Shown: piece after piece, positions 1 through 8,290 of the stretch
Position numbering within the stretch: position 1 is the first letter of the stretch
Layout: the number at the start of each line of letters is the position of its first letter
Origin: Paracoccaceae bacterium
GTDB taxonomy: Bacteria; Pseudomonadota; Alphaproteobacteria; Rhodobacterales; Rhodobacteraceae
NCBI GenBank assembly: GCA_026709725.1
Contig: JAPOSK010000207.1
Span: 1-12,223 of the forward strand
Length of the DNA stretch: 12,223 bases
Reading direction: 5' to 3'
Translations under genes and position numbers: made by a program
The notes under the pieces: model-generated
Database searches by the model: none
Told to the model about the DNA's origin: nothing
What the model saw: the letters and a program-made list of their open reading frames with translations, nothing else

Positions 1-2
1 TG

Positions 3-125
3 CTGCCGGCGACCCCGGCGGGGGACGGGCCCGTCTCGCAGCCCCCCTTTGATGCGATCACCTTCCCGCTGGATGCGCTCTGGCCGGAGGGAGCGGGGGG
101 CAGCGGGAAGGCGGAGGCCGGTTGA
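3..125 (+). CDS. C-terminal end of an unidentified protein (5' truncated)
   Basis: An open frame runs in from the left edge and ends at TGA 123-125, giving about 40 residues. They are rich in Pro, Gly and Ala, with a short hydrophobic patch (FDAITFPLDALW) and a Gly/Lys-rich tail. Base composition here is far more GC-rich than in the rest of the window, and codon third positions are almost all G or C, as expected of real coding sequence in a GC-rich genome. No domain can be recognised from so short a piece, so no function is proposed. It could be a true gene end, or sequence joined to the contig by mis-assembly, since its composition differs so much from the neighbouring genes. Confidence 0.4.
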   Translation: MPATPAGDGPVSQPPFDAITFPLDALWPEGAGGSGKAEAG

Positions 126-526
126 CCGTCAGGGGGCGGGGGGTGAACAAACGTTGACTGAGCACCAGCAGTGAGACCTTCGTGCAACAGAGGTCATGCC
201 TCAAGATATGCAGGCAGAATGCATTCTGAGAACCGATTCTCTCCAATCAACCTGTCAGTCCCATGGGGATGCCACCAACAGAATTAATTCCTGGCGGGTC
301 GGACATGCAACCTTATCGCTCTGCCGGCAAAGGATCCCTCTGAATCCCATCCTCATTCATCTTCAGCGCGCAGGATCGGACAGCGGCGTCGGTGCTGCGG
401 GGGGACAACCCGCTGGAGTTCGGGTCATGGTTAATCGGATCAGATGTGTTCTTCTCATTCTGGCGACACTGATCGCTTTGAGAGCGCAAAACCTTTACGG
501 TGCGTCAAATGACCCTGCGCGTGCAA
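126..526. other. Intergenic stretch, no recognisable gene
   Basis: About 400 bases between the GC-rich gene end and the 3' end of the OLD-like pseudogene. Short open frames exist but none resembles a known family. One begins at ATG 427 with a signal-peptide-like start (MVNRIRCVLLILATLIALRA) but stops at 546 inside the neighbouring pseudogene. Another runs without stops from about 331 to 474 (ending SDVFFSFWRH). Either could be a remnant of a decayed gene. No terminator hairpin with a T-run was found. Confidence 0.4.
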
Positions 527-2220
527 TCAGGTGGTGCTGCAATTGACAACTGCGTTCAGTTTTTCGGTCACTTCCTGATCAATCTCGTCCGCAGGGATAT
601 ACTTTGCCAGCGTATGGAAATCTCGCTTGCTCATCATGTTTGGCAATGTCAGCGCATCGTAATACCGATTGAAGAGCGGCACCAGGAAATCATCGCTGAC
701 CTTGGTGTCCGGATCCCACGGAGACCCCTTGCCCAGGGTTCCCATGGCATTGATCACTTCAGTGATTGAAGACTGCATCGCATTCACATGGCTTTTGATG
801 AACAGGGGGGCATCAGCGGACGCACCTGCATAGGCTTCAAGCGTTCGTTGCGTACAGAGGTAATTTTCAATCTCACGTTTGGACCATGCCAAATGCTGCA
901 AATGCTGATTTTCCGGCACACCCTTTTCCGGTCGGTCGTAAACTGCAATACCACGCAGATCTGGGAGCGCTTCCCGAAGTCAAAAAAAATGTTTTTCGGC
1001 CAATTTCGGCATATTTCCAACATAGTGGACAAAAGGCCGTTCCAGCGCACGAATGGCAGCGGCATGATTGAGCCGCCTGGCAAATTCCTGAAGAATCGCC
1101 AGATCCGTTGAACCTTCAAGATAGAGAACCCAGCCCGTGAGTTCGGCCTGGAGATATTGCTCGTAACCAATCGTTGCGAGCGCTTTACGGACCTGGTCAG
1201 ATCGACCGTCCATCCGGTGCGGTTCACCGACAAAAGCAATGACAAGATCCCTGGCCGCCGCTTCGTTCAGCAACACTTCCGAGTGGCTTGCGGCGATGAT
1301 CTGGGTCCCCTGTGCTTCAGCAATCTCGTTGATATCATTGTAGATTTGTCGTTGACGCAGGATTTCAAGATGTGCATCCGGCTCATCAAGCAGGATTGTC
1401 GCTTTGGGATTTGCCGCCATATAGGCAAGGATAAGCAGTGTTTGCTGAAGCCCGCGACCGCTTGCGGACAGATCCAGGGTCGATGACCCCTCCCTGTAGC
1501 GCATGACAATCTCGCCGCGTTCTTCAATGTAGGCCGGTGGCTCCAGCCTCGCTCCGAACAGTTTCTCTATCCTGTTGACAATATCACCCCAACGATCGGC
1601 ATCATCGGTATGGACATTGTGGCAGAGATTCCTCAGAACGTCAGCTGTGCGCCCTTCACCGACACGGACATTGATTGCCCCTTGATCCAGCCGTGTTTCC
1701 AGGGTTGCGAGACCTGACATGGGTGGCAAAAAGGCAACATCAACAGATCGCGCGGCTTCCGGCACCTGCATGCGATCAGGAAAAGTGCTCTCGTCCAGAG
1801 GCACTGGCCGACAATAGAAGGATTCCTCGTTTGCATAATAAAATTCCAAACCAAAGTCCCAACTCTTGTCATTGGCTACACCTTCAACATGAATAACAAT
1901 GAGAATGTTATCTGTTCTCTGCGCACCATTCTCTTTTGTAACATTGCGCACATGCAGATCACGCCAGAGCAATTTGGCAATCGGAACGGGGACCGCGAGG
2001 AGATCCCGCCTGTTGATCGTGACACCGGGTCTTTTCCCGGAGGGCTCCTGCCCGCACGCTTTTCAGCCCATCGCCTCACACCAACATTCCAGAGCGACAA
2101 GGCCTGCATCGCTGATGTCTTGCCGGAATTGTTCGGCCCCACGAATACGACCGGATTTCCCAGTTCAACCGAAACCGATTCAAACCGCTTGAAGTTCCGG
2201 ATGGTAAGTTTGGTCAGCAT
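527..2220 (-). pseudogene. OLD-like AAA ATPase/TOPRIM nuclease, disrupted by a frameshift and an internal stop
   Basis: The pieces together make a protein of about 564 residues. The N-terminal ABC-type ATPase starts MLTKLTIRNFKRF and has Walker A GPNNSGKT (residues 28-35). Further on are the signature SGRGLQQ, Walker B ILLDEPDAHLE and a switch histidine in AASHSE. The C-terminal part looks like the TOPRIM half of OLD-family nucleases: YLEGSTD, then VYDR, then KREIENYL. Two lesions break it. Near 2050-2056 the frame is lost in a GGG run; adding one G joins EKRAG to QEPSGKRPGVTINRRD and on to LLWRDLHVRNV. At 980-982 an in-frame TGA separates AEKHFF from LREALPDLRG, next to a run of eight T on the coding strand. 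Downstream of the TGA the frame is unchanged, so this is a nonsense change rather than an indel. The start at 2220 is chosen because the family begins just before this strand. OLD-family proteins are often antiphage or DNA-processing nucleases; the substrate here is unknown. Confidence 0.85.
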
Positions 2221-2408
2221 TGGTAACCATCCATCATCTTGTCTTATGCAGCAAAGCGACGGGCCCGATGCGGTACAGCCATCCAATCATTGATATATGC
2301 GCGTGCCATCAGAGAGAGTATCCTTCAATATGGAACCGATAAATCGCTCCGGTATGGGATGTCAATGTGATTGGAAGACGAATCCGGGGAGCAACTCCCG
2401 CTGACACC

Positions 2409-4247
2409 ATGAAGAAACGCAGTCGATTTGTGGAACCCTATCAAGAAATGGATCGGCCGCCGCCACAGGGGCTGCTGAAATTCTACATCTGGTGCATTGA
2501 AGGATCATCACCACTGATTCTTCTTGGGCTTGGAGTGTCCATGCTTGCCGGATCTTTCGAGGTCTTTGCCGCCCTACTCCTTGGCCTGGTCATTGATGCA
2601 ACCATCGCCAGTTCGCCCGACAGATTGTTTGCTGACAATCTGCTCCTGATTTCCGGCAGCATAATCCTTTTTATCATCATTCGCCCTATCGTCTTCGGGG
2701 CGAGTTCGATGGTCTCATCAATGCTGGTTGGCCCCAACCTCGGAGCGCAGGTGCTGACACGATTGCATCGTCATACCATACAGCAACCCGTGGCATTCTT
2801 CGATGATGATTTTGCCGGCCGCATTTCGCAAAAACAGTTACAGACATCGCGCGCCGTAACCGAAACGGTCGTGGAAGCGGTCAACTCCCTGTCCTTTGCT
2901 GCCGCCTCCCTGATTGGTTCATTCCTGTTGTTGGCATCAATCAATTTCTGGGTCGGCGTTTCCCTGACAGTCTGGGTCCTTCTTTATGTTGGGCTTATCC
3001 GCTGGTTCCTGCCCAGAATCCGGATCAGGTCCGCTGAACGGGCCAGTGCGAGATCGACACTCTCGGGTCAGATTGTCGATACGATTACCAATATCAGGAC
3101 AGTCAAACTCTTCGCTCACCACAGGTTCGAGGACCGGGTTGCCCTTGATGCACTGGAGGGATTCCGGGGCAAGGCAATCGGTTTTGGCCAGGTCGCAGCC
3201 ACTTTCCGTTTCTTCCTGATGCTGCTGTCCGGAATCCTGCCGATTTTCCTTGTCGGAGCGGCGATGTTTTTATGGACCGAAGGCATGGCAACAGCCGGGG
3301 ACATCGCAGCGGCCGGGTCGGTCTCGATCCGGATTGCCCAGATGTCCGGCTGGATCAGTTTTGTCATGATGGCCATTTATTCCTACATTGGCGAAGCCGA
3401 AGACGGAATGCAGACACTGGCATATCCCCACGCAATGGTGGACCGGGACGGAGCGACTGTGCTCACACATGCAGATGGATTGATTGCCTATGATGGTGTC
3501 AGTTTCAAATACGGGCAGCATATCGGCGGAGTGCACGACATCTCGATTCGGATCAGGGCAGGTGAACATGTCGGGCTGGTCGGGGAATCAGGTGCCGGCA
3601 AATCAACCATCGCCGCCCTCCTCATGCGCCTTTATGATCCAGAGGAAGGGACAATCTGCATTGATGGTCTGGATCTGCGGGACATAACCCAGGAAAGCCT
3701 TCGACGACACATCAGCATGGTGACGCAGGAAACAGCCATGTTCAATCGATCAGCCTATGACAACATTGCCTATGGTCGCCCCGACGCCCCGTATGCCGAT
3801 GTCATCGAAGCAGCCAGAAAGGCTGAAGCTCATGCCTTCATACAGGATCTTGTCGACCAGACCGGTCGTGCAGGCTATGATGCACATCTCGGTGAACGGG
3901 GGGTCAAGCTCTCCGGGGGACAGCGACAGAGAATTGCCCTGGCGCGCGCTGTGCTCAAGGACGCTCCCATCCTGATCCTTGATGAAGCCACCTCGGCTCT
4001 CGATTCAACCATTGAGGCATCAATCCAGAGTGCACTTGAGAACGTTATGGTTGGCAAAACCGTTATTGCAATTGCACATCGTCTGTCCACAATCACGAAG
4101 ATGGATCGCATCATTGTCCTGCAGAATGGAGTCATTGTCGAAGAGGGCGGCGTTGATGATTTGCTGGCAATGGGCGGTGTCTTCTGTGAGCAGTGGGATC
4201 GCCAGATCGGCGGTCTCATCGGCATGGATACTCCTGATGCCGCCTGA
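2409..4247 (+). CDS. Fused ABC exporter (membrane domain plus ATPase), MsbA-like
   Basis: A 612-residue half-size exporter. The N-terminal 330 or so residues carry several hydrophobic spans (for example SPLILLGLGVSMLAG, LLLISGSIILFIII and FFLMLLSGILPIFLVG) and match the type I exporter membrane domain. The C-terminal ATPase is complete: Walker A GESGAGKS near residue 395, Q-loop VTQETAMF, signature LSGGQ near 500, Walker B ILILDEA near 520 and switch histidine in IAHRLS near 556. It should act as a dimer in the inner membrane. Relatives export lipids, peptides or drugs, and the sequence does not tell which. An in-frame GTG at 2367 would add 14 residues. ATG 2409 is preferred because relatives start close to the RFVEPYQ motif, although neither start has a strong ribosome site. 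It diverges from the broken OLD-like gene and no partner gene adjoins it. Confidence 0.93.
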   Translation: MKKRSRFVEPYQEMDRPPPQGLLKFYIWCIEGSSPLILLGLGVSMLAGSFEVFAALLLGLVIDATIASSPDRLFADNLLLISGSIILFIIIRPIVFGASSMVSSMLVGPNLGAQVLTRLHRHTIQQPVAFFDDDFAGRISQKQLQTSRAVTETVVEAVNSLSFAAASLIGSFLLLASINFWVGVSLTVWVLLYVGLIRWFLPRIRIRSAERASARSTLSGQIVDTITNIRTVKLFAHHRFEDRVALDALEGFRGKAIGFGQVAATFRFFLMLLSGILPIFLVGAAMFLWTEGMATAGDIAAAGSVSIRIAQMSGWISFVMMAIYSYIGEAEDGMQTLAYPHAMVDRDGATVLTHADGLIAYDGVSFKYGQHIGGVHDISIRIRAGEHVGLVGESGAGKSTIAALLMRLYDPEEGTICIDGLDLRDITQESLRRHISMVTQETAMFNRSAYDNIAYGRPDAPYADVIEAARKAEAHAFIQDLVDQTGRAGYDAHLGERGVKLSGGQRQRIALARAVLKDAPILILDEATSALDSTIEASIQSALENVMVGKTVIAIAHRLSTITKMDRIIVLQNGVIVEEGGVDDLLAMGGVFCEQWDRQIGGLIGMDTPDAA

Positions 4248-4917
4248 AACAACGACCGTGAAAAAACTCTTTGCAAGGTTCCCTGCGAGGGTTTCTGATT
4301 CCAGGCACATGCAACCCAACGGACTGCAGTTCCCTTGGGCAGATCCTGAAATCGGCGATCATGCATGGTCTGACAAAATCGCATTGCGCCCAGATCAGTG
4401 ATCCGGCGAAAAATCCGCACCACCTTCCGAATTTTTCTGCAATGTCCCGGTGCACGTTGCCACCGGGCAGTGAACCCATTGGGTTTGTGACCGGAATCAG
4501 GTCAGGCGCCCCTCATCCGCCCCGCTCTTCAGGGGCTGGGGGTTGCGGCTGCAGCGCATGAATCAGGGTGGCAACTCCGCGTCAATCAAGGCGAGAGTCC
4601 ACCTGATGCCGCAGCAGTCCCCCTTGCCAATCTGATGACCGAAATGCCAATCGCATGGCAGGAATCAATCCGGGATGGAGGCAATTTTGCCCTGATCACC
4701 GGTGCTGATTGTTGTTTTCAATATTCCGACCTGCATTTTTCACACTCTTCCAGCGGCACGGGTGGCTGCGGGTCTCACCGGTTCCGGATCCAGCCCGTCG
4801 GCCGATGGCAACCGTCTGCACCCGGCAGATGTGGCCTGATTCGGTCGAATTGCACCGGGAATTGGGTTTTGTCGGACGATGTCCGGGAAAGTCGGCCCTA
4901 TGACAATGGCTTCCGGT
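4248..4917. other. Gap between convergent genes, no recognisable gene; possible decayed coding sequence
   Basis: This 670-base stretch separates the ABC exporter from the end of ispA. A plus-strand frame is free of stops from 4491 to the TAA at 4938-4940 (about 149 codons, first ATG at 4635). It reads plausibly in its first half (GLGVAAAAHESGWQ, then DAAAVPLANLM) and poorly in its second half, where it runs into the end of ispA. I cannot assign it to a family. A 7-base-pair hairpin (CCCGGTG/CACCGGG, 4446-4467) lies inside but has no T-run on either side. The dxs gene that often follows ispA in alphaproteobacteria is not here. Confidence 0.4.
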
Positions 4918-5805
4918 CTAACGCTTCCGCCGGACAGTAAATGCAATGGCCTCGGCCAGCATGTGTGCCCTGTCTCCATAGGGCTTGAGTGCATCAAGTG
5001 CTTTCGCCGCCAGTGCATCGGCCCATTCACGGGCCCTGCTTCCCCCCAAAAGTCCGACCAGGGTGGCCTTGCCCGCCTCAGCATCCTTGCCGGCAGTCTT
5101 GCCGAGTTGCTGTGTGTTGCCGGTGTGATCAAGCAGATCATCGGCAACCTGGTACGCCACTCCAAGTGCCTCGGCATAGGCAAGCATCGCAGCAGGATCT
5201 TCACGAGCGAGAATAGGGCCAGAAGCAGCGGACCAGACAATCAATGCCCCCGTCTTCAGTCGCTGGAGCTCAAGAATGTCCTCAACGGTTGGTGGATCCC
5301 GGTCACTTTCAGCACTGATATCCAGTGCCTGACCTCCCGCCATCCCCGCAACACCAGACCTCTGGGCCAGGCTGAGGGCAAGATTTGAACGAAGATCCGC
5401 ATCCGGAATGCCCGCCGGATCCAGCAACACCTCGAAGGCGAGTGATTGCAGTGCATCGCCGACCAAAACTGCAGTGGCTTCATCCCACTTGACGTGGACT
5501 GTTGGCTGTCCCCGTCGCAATGGATCATCGTCCATGCACGGCAAATCATCATGCACCAGCGAGTAGGCATGAATCAGTTCAATCGCAACAGCGCATGCAA
5601 GAGAATGCTCCGGGTCAACTCCATGGATTCTGGCACTTTCCATAGCCAGAAATCCCCGCATGCGTTTTCCGCCCTTGAGGGTGTGGTTTATGGGGCCGGA
5701 GAGCTGTCCGTCCGGCAGGGATGACAGGCGTCGCTGGATGGCGGAATCAATCGTTTGTGCCGTTGTCCGCAGATAGTCGCGAAAAGTCAATTGGGTGTCA
5801 TGCAT
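4918..5805 (-). CDS. ispA: Farnesyl diphosphate synthase (polyprenyl synthetase family)
   Basis: The 295-residue protein is of normal length for bacterial IspA and has the full motif set. GGKRMR (45-50) binds the diphosphate of isopentenyl diphosphate. The first aspartate-rich motif DDLPCMD is at 86-92, GGQALD is near 157-162, a KTGALI segment is near 184-189, and the second aspartate motif DDLLD is at 222-226. It condenses isopentenyl diphosphate with dimethylallyl and then geranyl diphosphate to give C15 farnesyl diphosphate, in the cytoplasm, for quinone and undecaprenyl synthesis. Product length cannot be proved from sequence; a geranylgeranyl diphosphate synthase is the main alternative. 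Its ATG (5803-5805) overlaps the last 19 bases of the upstream XseB-like gene, so translation is probably coupled. It is the last gene of the four-gene minus-strand operon. Confidence 0.95.
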   Translation of the reverse strand: MHDTQLTFRDYLRTTAQTIDSAIQRRLSSLPDGQLSGPINHTLKGGKRMRGFLAMESARIHGVDPEHSLACAVAIELIHAYSLVHDDLPCMDDDPLRRGQPTVHVKWDEATAVLVGDALQSLAFEVLLDPAGIPDADLRSNLALSLAQRSGVAGMAGGQALDISAESDRDPPTVEDILELQRLKTGALIVWSAASGPILAREDPAAMLAYAEALGVAYQVADDLLDHTGNTQQLGKTAGKDAEAGKATLVGLLGGSRAREWADALAAKALDALKPYGDRAHMLAEAIAFTVRRKR

Positions 5806-6140
5806 GATCGACTCAGGGGGTCAGGAAGCGGCTTGTTGCCTGATGGATTCCCCTGCTCATCCAGCGTGAGAACAACGGGAGGGGAGTGACGATCAAGCAG
5901 GAATGTCTCACAATGGACCTGTAAACTGAGGCCGTACCTGACCAATTGCTGCATGCGGGCCAAGGTGTTGTTCTCATGCGTCAGGGTGTGAATGACTTTC
6001 TCCAGCCTGTTCAGTGACGTTGAAAAATCCTGATCGGCTATCGCATCAAGGGCGTCACGGAATTCGTCTTCCGAGACATTCATGTCTGCGCGATTCTTCA
6101 ACGGGTCGGATTTCTTCTCATTCTGAGGCAGATCAGACAT
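5787..6140 (-). CDS. Second, divergent XseB-like (exonuclease VII small subunit-like) protein
   Basis: A 117-residue protein not identified by any obvious enzyme motif. Residues 39-83 align without gaps to residues 21-65 of the XseB encoded immediately upstream, with about 17 identities in 45 positions. Shared spots include LN-LE, I--L, LAR, the G-x-x-L step and HCE--L-D. That supports a tandem duplication followed by divergence, or a second family member. It differs from XseB in an acidic N-terminal extension of about 38 residues and a C-terminal tail of about 34 residues ending in a Pro-rich stretch. The segment that is EDGKAPL in XseB has become THENNTL. The start ATG lies 6 bases after the xseB stop, with a weak AGAG upstream, and the end overlaps ispA by 19 bases, so the three genes are probably translated as a unit. 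Possible roles are an alternative XseA partner or a regulator; neither is shown by the sequence. Confidence 0.85.
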   Translation of the reverse strand: MSDLPQNEKKSDPLKNRADMNVSEDEFRDALDAIADQDFSTSLNRLEKVIHTLTHENNTLARMQQLVRYGLSLQVHCETFLLDRHSPPVVLTLDEQGNPSGNKPLPDPLSRSCMTPN

Positions 6141-6146
6141 CGATCT

Positions 6147-6395
6147 CTACACCGCCCTGGAGCTCCCGGTGGCGACAATCCTGTCAATCCGCCCCTGGGC
6201 ATCTGTCAGCAGTTTTTCGCAATGATCCCGCAACTGGCACCCGCGCTCAAACAGCTCCACGGTCCTGGCAAGGGGCGCCTTGCCATCCTCCAGCTCGCTG
6301 ATGGTTGACTCGAGCTGATTCAGAGCTTCTTCGTATGTCATGGTGCCGATCGCATTCGAATCCGGGGGGCTGCTTTCAATCTCGTGTTCATTCAT
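6147..6395 (-). CDS. xseB: Exodeoxyribonuclease VII small subunit
   Basis: An 82-residue protein with the family core from about residue 19: MTYEEALNQLESTI, then LEDGKAPLARTVELFERG, then HCEKLLTDAQGRI. This two-helix hairpin is the whole of XseB. Several copies wrap the large subunit XseA to form exonuclease VII, which degrades single-stranded DNA in repair. XseA is not in this window. The start codon overlaps the stop of the upstream deacetylase gene by four bases (TCAT at 6392-6395 on the plus strand). A good ribosome site, AGGAG, lies about 8 bases upstream. Length and motif spacing are normal. Confidence 0.94.
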   Translation of the reverse strand: MNEHEIESSPPDSNAIGTMTYEEALNQLESTISELEDGKAPLARTVELFERGCQLRDHCEKLLTDAQGRIDRIVATGSSRAV

Positions 6396-7327
6396 GCCTG
6401 ACTCCTGTTCATAAGCACCGTGATATGAGCCGAGGCTGATTCTGTCAAACCCTCAAGATCATATCCACCCTCCAGAGATGCCACCAGGCGACCGTCAGCA
6501 TGGGCATCCGCGATGTCACAGAGGGATTCAGTTGCCCAGGCAAAATCGTCTGCCTCAAGTCTCAATGAAGCAAGCGGGTCCCGGTAATGGGCATCAAAAC
6601 CTGCCGATACCAGAATCAATTCCGGTCGCGCGGCATCCAGTCGATCAAGAATCACGGCAAAGGCTTCACGGAATTCCTCACTCCCTGAGGCATGCCGCAG
6701 CGGCATATTGATGATCTGTCCATATCGGCCCTGCTCATCGGGCGCTCCACTGCCGGGAAAAATTCCCCATTCATGCGTTGAAGCAAAGACAATCCGCTCA
6801 TGATCCCAGACGAGATCGCTGGTCCCATTGCCATGATGCACATCAAAATCAACGATGGCCACGCTCTCAAGCTCATGCTCGACCATGGCATGACGGGCAC
6901 CGATCGCCACCGTTCCAAAAACACAGAACCCCATGGCACGGGACGTTTCGGCATGATGTCCCGGTGGCCGCACGGCACAGAACGCATTGGTCGCCGCACC
7001 TGCAACAACCATGTCAACAGCCCGTGTACAGGCACCAACGGCCCGCAGCGATGCGTTCCATGACCCGGGTGAAAGATGCGTATCGCCATCAATACTGGCA
7101 TAGCCAGCGTTTGGCACCAGGGCCTCTATCCTGTCGATATAGGATGACGGATGGCAGTATTCGAGATGACGCCGTTCGGCAAGCGGGGCATCCTCGCGCA
7201 ACAGCGATACATAGTCCTTCGAAGAGAGGCGTTCATTCAAGACCTCAAGACGCGCAACCCGCTCCGGATGACCAGATGGTGTTTCGTGCCGCAGGCAATC
7301 ATCATGGGAAAGAAGGAGTGTGCTCAT
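6392..7327 (-). CDS. Histone-deacetylase-family zinc hydrolase
   Basis: A 311-residue single-domain protein with all active-site elements of the arginase/deacetylase fold. RPPGHHAE is at 120-127 (the histidine pair H124/H125). VDFDVHHGNGT is at 159-169, with zinc-binding D162 and H164. SAGFDAHYRDPL at 241-252 supplies the third zinc ligand, D245. EGGYD at 286-290 supplies the catalytic tyrosine. Bacterial members hydrolyse acetyl-lysine, acetylpolyamines or similar amides in the cytoplasm; the substrate here is not known. A clear AAGGAT ribosome site lies about 4 bases before the ATG. It is the first gene of the operon leading to xseB, the XseB-like gene and ispA, an order seen in other alphaproteobacteria. 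Confidence 0.93.
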   Translation of the reverse strand: MSTLLLSHDDCLRHETPSGHPERVARLEVLNERLSSKDYVSLLREDAPLAERRHLEYCHPSSYIDRIEALVPNAGYASIDGDTHLSPGSWNASLRAVGACTRAVDMVVAGAATNAFCAVRPPGHHAETSRAMGFCVFGTVAIGARHAMVEHELESVAIVDFDVHHGNGTSDLVWDHERIVFASTHEWGIFPGSGAPDEQGRYGQIINMPLRHASGSEEFREAFAVILDRLDAARPELILVSAGFDAHYRDPLASLRLEADDFAWATESLCDIADAHADGRLVASLEGGYDLEGLTESASAHITVLMNRSQA

Positions 7328-8065
7328 TTTATCCTTGACCGTCCCCTGTCATGACGATTGGCTCCGGCAGGAAAATTGCACGATGCGACAAAGGCCGATG
7401 CATCAGTCCACATTCAAGCGGTTCCACCGACACACATCCGATGCAAAAGACATTCTGCCTGCACGTATAGTGATGTTCAGAGAAAAATGCGAACCGATCA
7501 CCACTGATCATGCGAAGAGGTTCCACCCTCTGCCCAGCCCCCCCCTGCAAGCGTGTTGAATGTCAGGCTGTTTGTGGACCCTGGATTGAGGTCGGGCATG
7601 CCGCCCCTGTGCTGATGACAAGATGGCGGGGCATGGCAATTGTCGTGTCGGCGACAACCATTGGCATCGGACTGACGGCGGTGTCGGCGACACCCGTCGC
7701 CGAAGCGACATTGAACCCGCCACACGGGAATCTCTCGACGATCCCCATCAAAACTGTTGCAACAAACGTCTCAGGCGTCAGGCCGAACGATTGCCCAACG
7801 ACTGCTTCACCGGAGGACATGATCGCAGCGGGATTCGCTGCTTCCGCGACCGGACCTCCCGTGACACCCGACCAGCTTTCCGGTCACATCCGACCGGATG
7901 TCCGGGGGCATTCGGCAACGGGCAAAGAGCCGGCTTCCTGATCCGACTGCCCGGCTGATTTCGGCTCACATGAACGCAACTGTCCGGGCCGCTGCGCCGC
8001 ACAAACCAGCATGCCTGAAAGAGACTGGCCGCAACCGGACCCTTGCAGCATACAGGAAAGACCCC
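7328..8065. other. Long intergenic stretch with no convincing gene
   Basis: About 740 bases between the deacetylase start and the antitoxin remnant. The best candidate is a plus-strand frame from ATG 7615 to TGA at 7939-7941 (108 residues). It opens with a signal-peptide-like segment (MTRWRGMAIVVSATTIGIGL, then an Ala-rich stretch ending AEA) and continues as low-complexity Thr/Pro/Ser-rich sequence. It has no ribosome site, and open frames of similar length exist on the other strand and in another plus frame, so I do not call it as a gene. GTGTCGGCGACA occurs twice, at 7645-7656 and 7681-7692. Given the decayed genes just downstream, this may also be pseudogene debris. Confidence 0.4.
7464..7493 (-). 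promoter_or_regulatory. Possible sigma-70-type promoter for the deacetylase-xseB-ispA operon
   Basis: On the minus strand TTCGCA (7488-7493) and TATACG (7464-7469) are separated by 18 bases, each matching the -35 and -10 consensus at four of six positions. They lie about 140 bases upstream of the deacetylase start, in the only gap before that operon. Matches of this quality occur by chance, so this is a weak proposal. Confidence 0.2.
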
Positions 8066-8290
8066 ATGCAGAGCGTCTCCCTGACGGCTGCCAATCAGGA
8101 AGTCTCCGGACTGATCAAGACGATCAGGCAGGGCGGGTCCGTGCTGATCCCGCGGCGGGGCATCCGATTGACAAATTGATGCCTCACACATCTGATCAGT
8201 CAACTGATCTTCAAATGGTCAGAGGCCTCCGGATCAGGCGCAAGGAACCCAATGACCGCGAGATCCATGATCATTGAGAGGCGGTTGTGA
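8066..8290 (+). pseudogene. Phd/YefM-type antitoxin remnant, frameshifted
   Basis: From ATG 8066, with GGAAAG about 5-10 bases upstream, the frame reads MQSVSLTAANQEVSGLIKTI and then SVLIPRRG. This is the typical N-terminal DNA-binding half of prevent-host-death antitoxins. The frame then fails in a GGGG run (8157-8160) and stops at TGA 8177-8179. Inserting one base restores HPIDKLMPHT directly after RRG, as the family expects. A second shift somewhere before about 8260 is needed to reach MTARSMIIERRL, which ends at TGA 8288-8290 and resembles an antitoxin C-terminus. In intact systems the antitoxin binds and neutralises the toxin encoded next to it and represses their shared promoter. The remains of a PIN toxin follow immediately, supporting the call. 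The N-terminal part is secure; the C-terminal path is less so. Confidence 0.75.

Noticed and set aside
980..982. TGA recoded as tryptophan or selenocysteine inside the OLD-like ATPase
   Set aside because: TGA ends several intact genes here (ABC exporter, deacetylase, cobU, cobC-like), no selenocysteine element is visible, and the same gene carries a separate frameshift.
4446..4467. Hairpin CCCGGTG/CACCGGG as a terminator for the convergent exporter and ispA genes
   Set aside because: No T-run follows the stem on either strand and it lies about 200 bases past the exporter stop and 450 bases past the ispA stop.
6392..7327. Deacetylase with XseB proteins as a novel defence or DNA-modification system
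   Set aside because: The deacetylase-xseB-ispA order is a familiar alphaproteobacterial housekeeping arrangement; only the second XseB-like gene is unusual.
7563..7820. Minus-strand open frame of 85 codons
   Set aside because: It overlaps an equally long plus-strand frame, has no ribosome site and resembles no family; frames of this size are expected by chance at this base composition.
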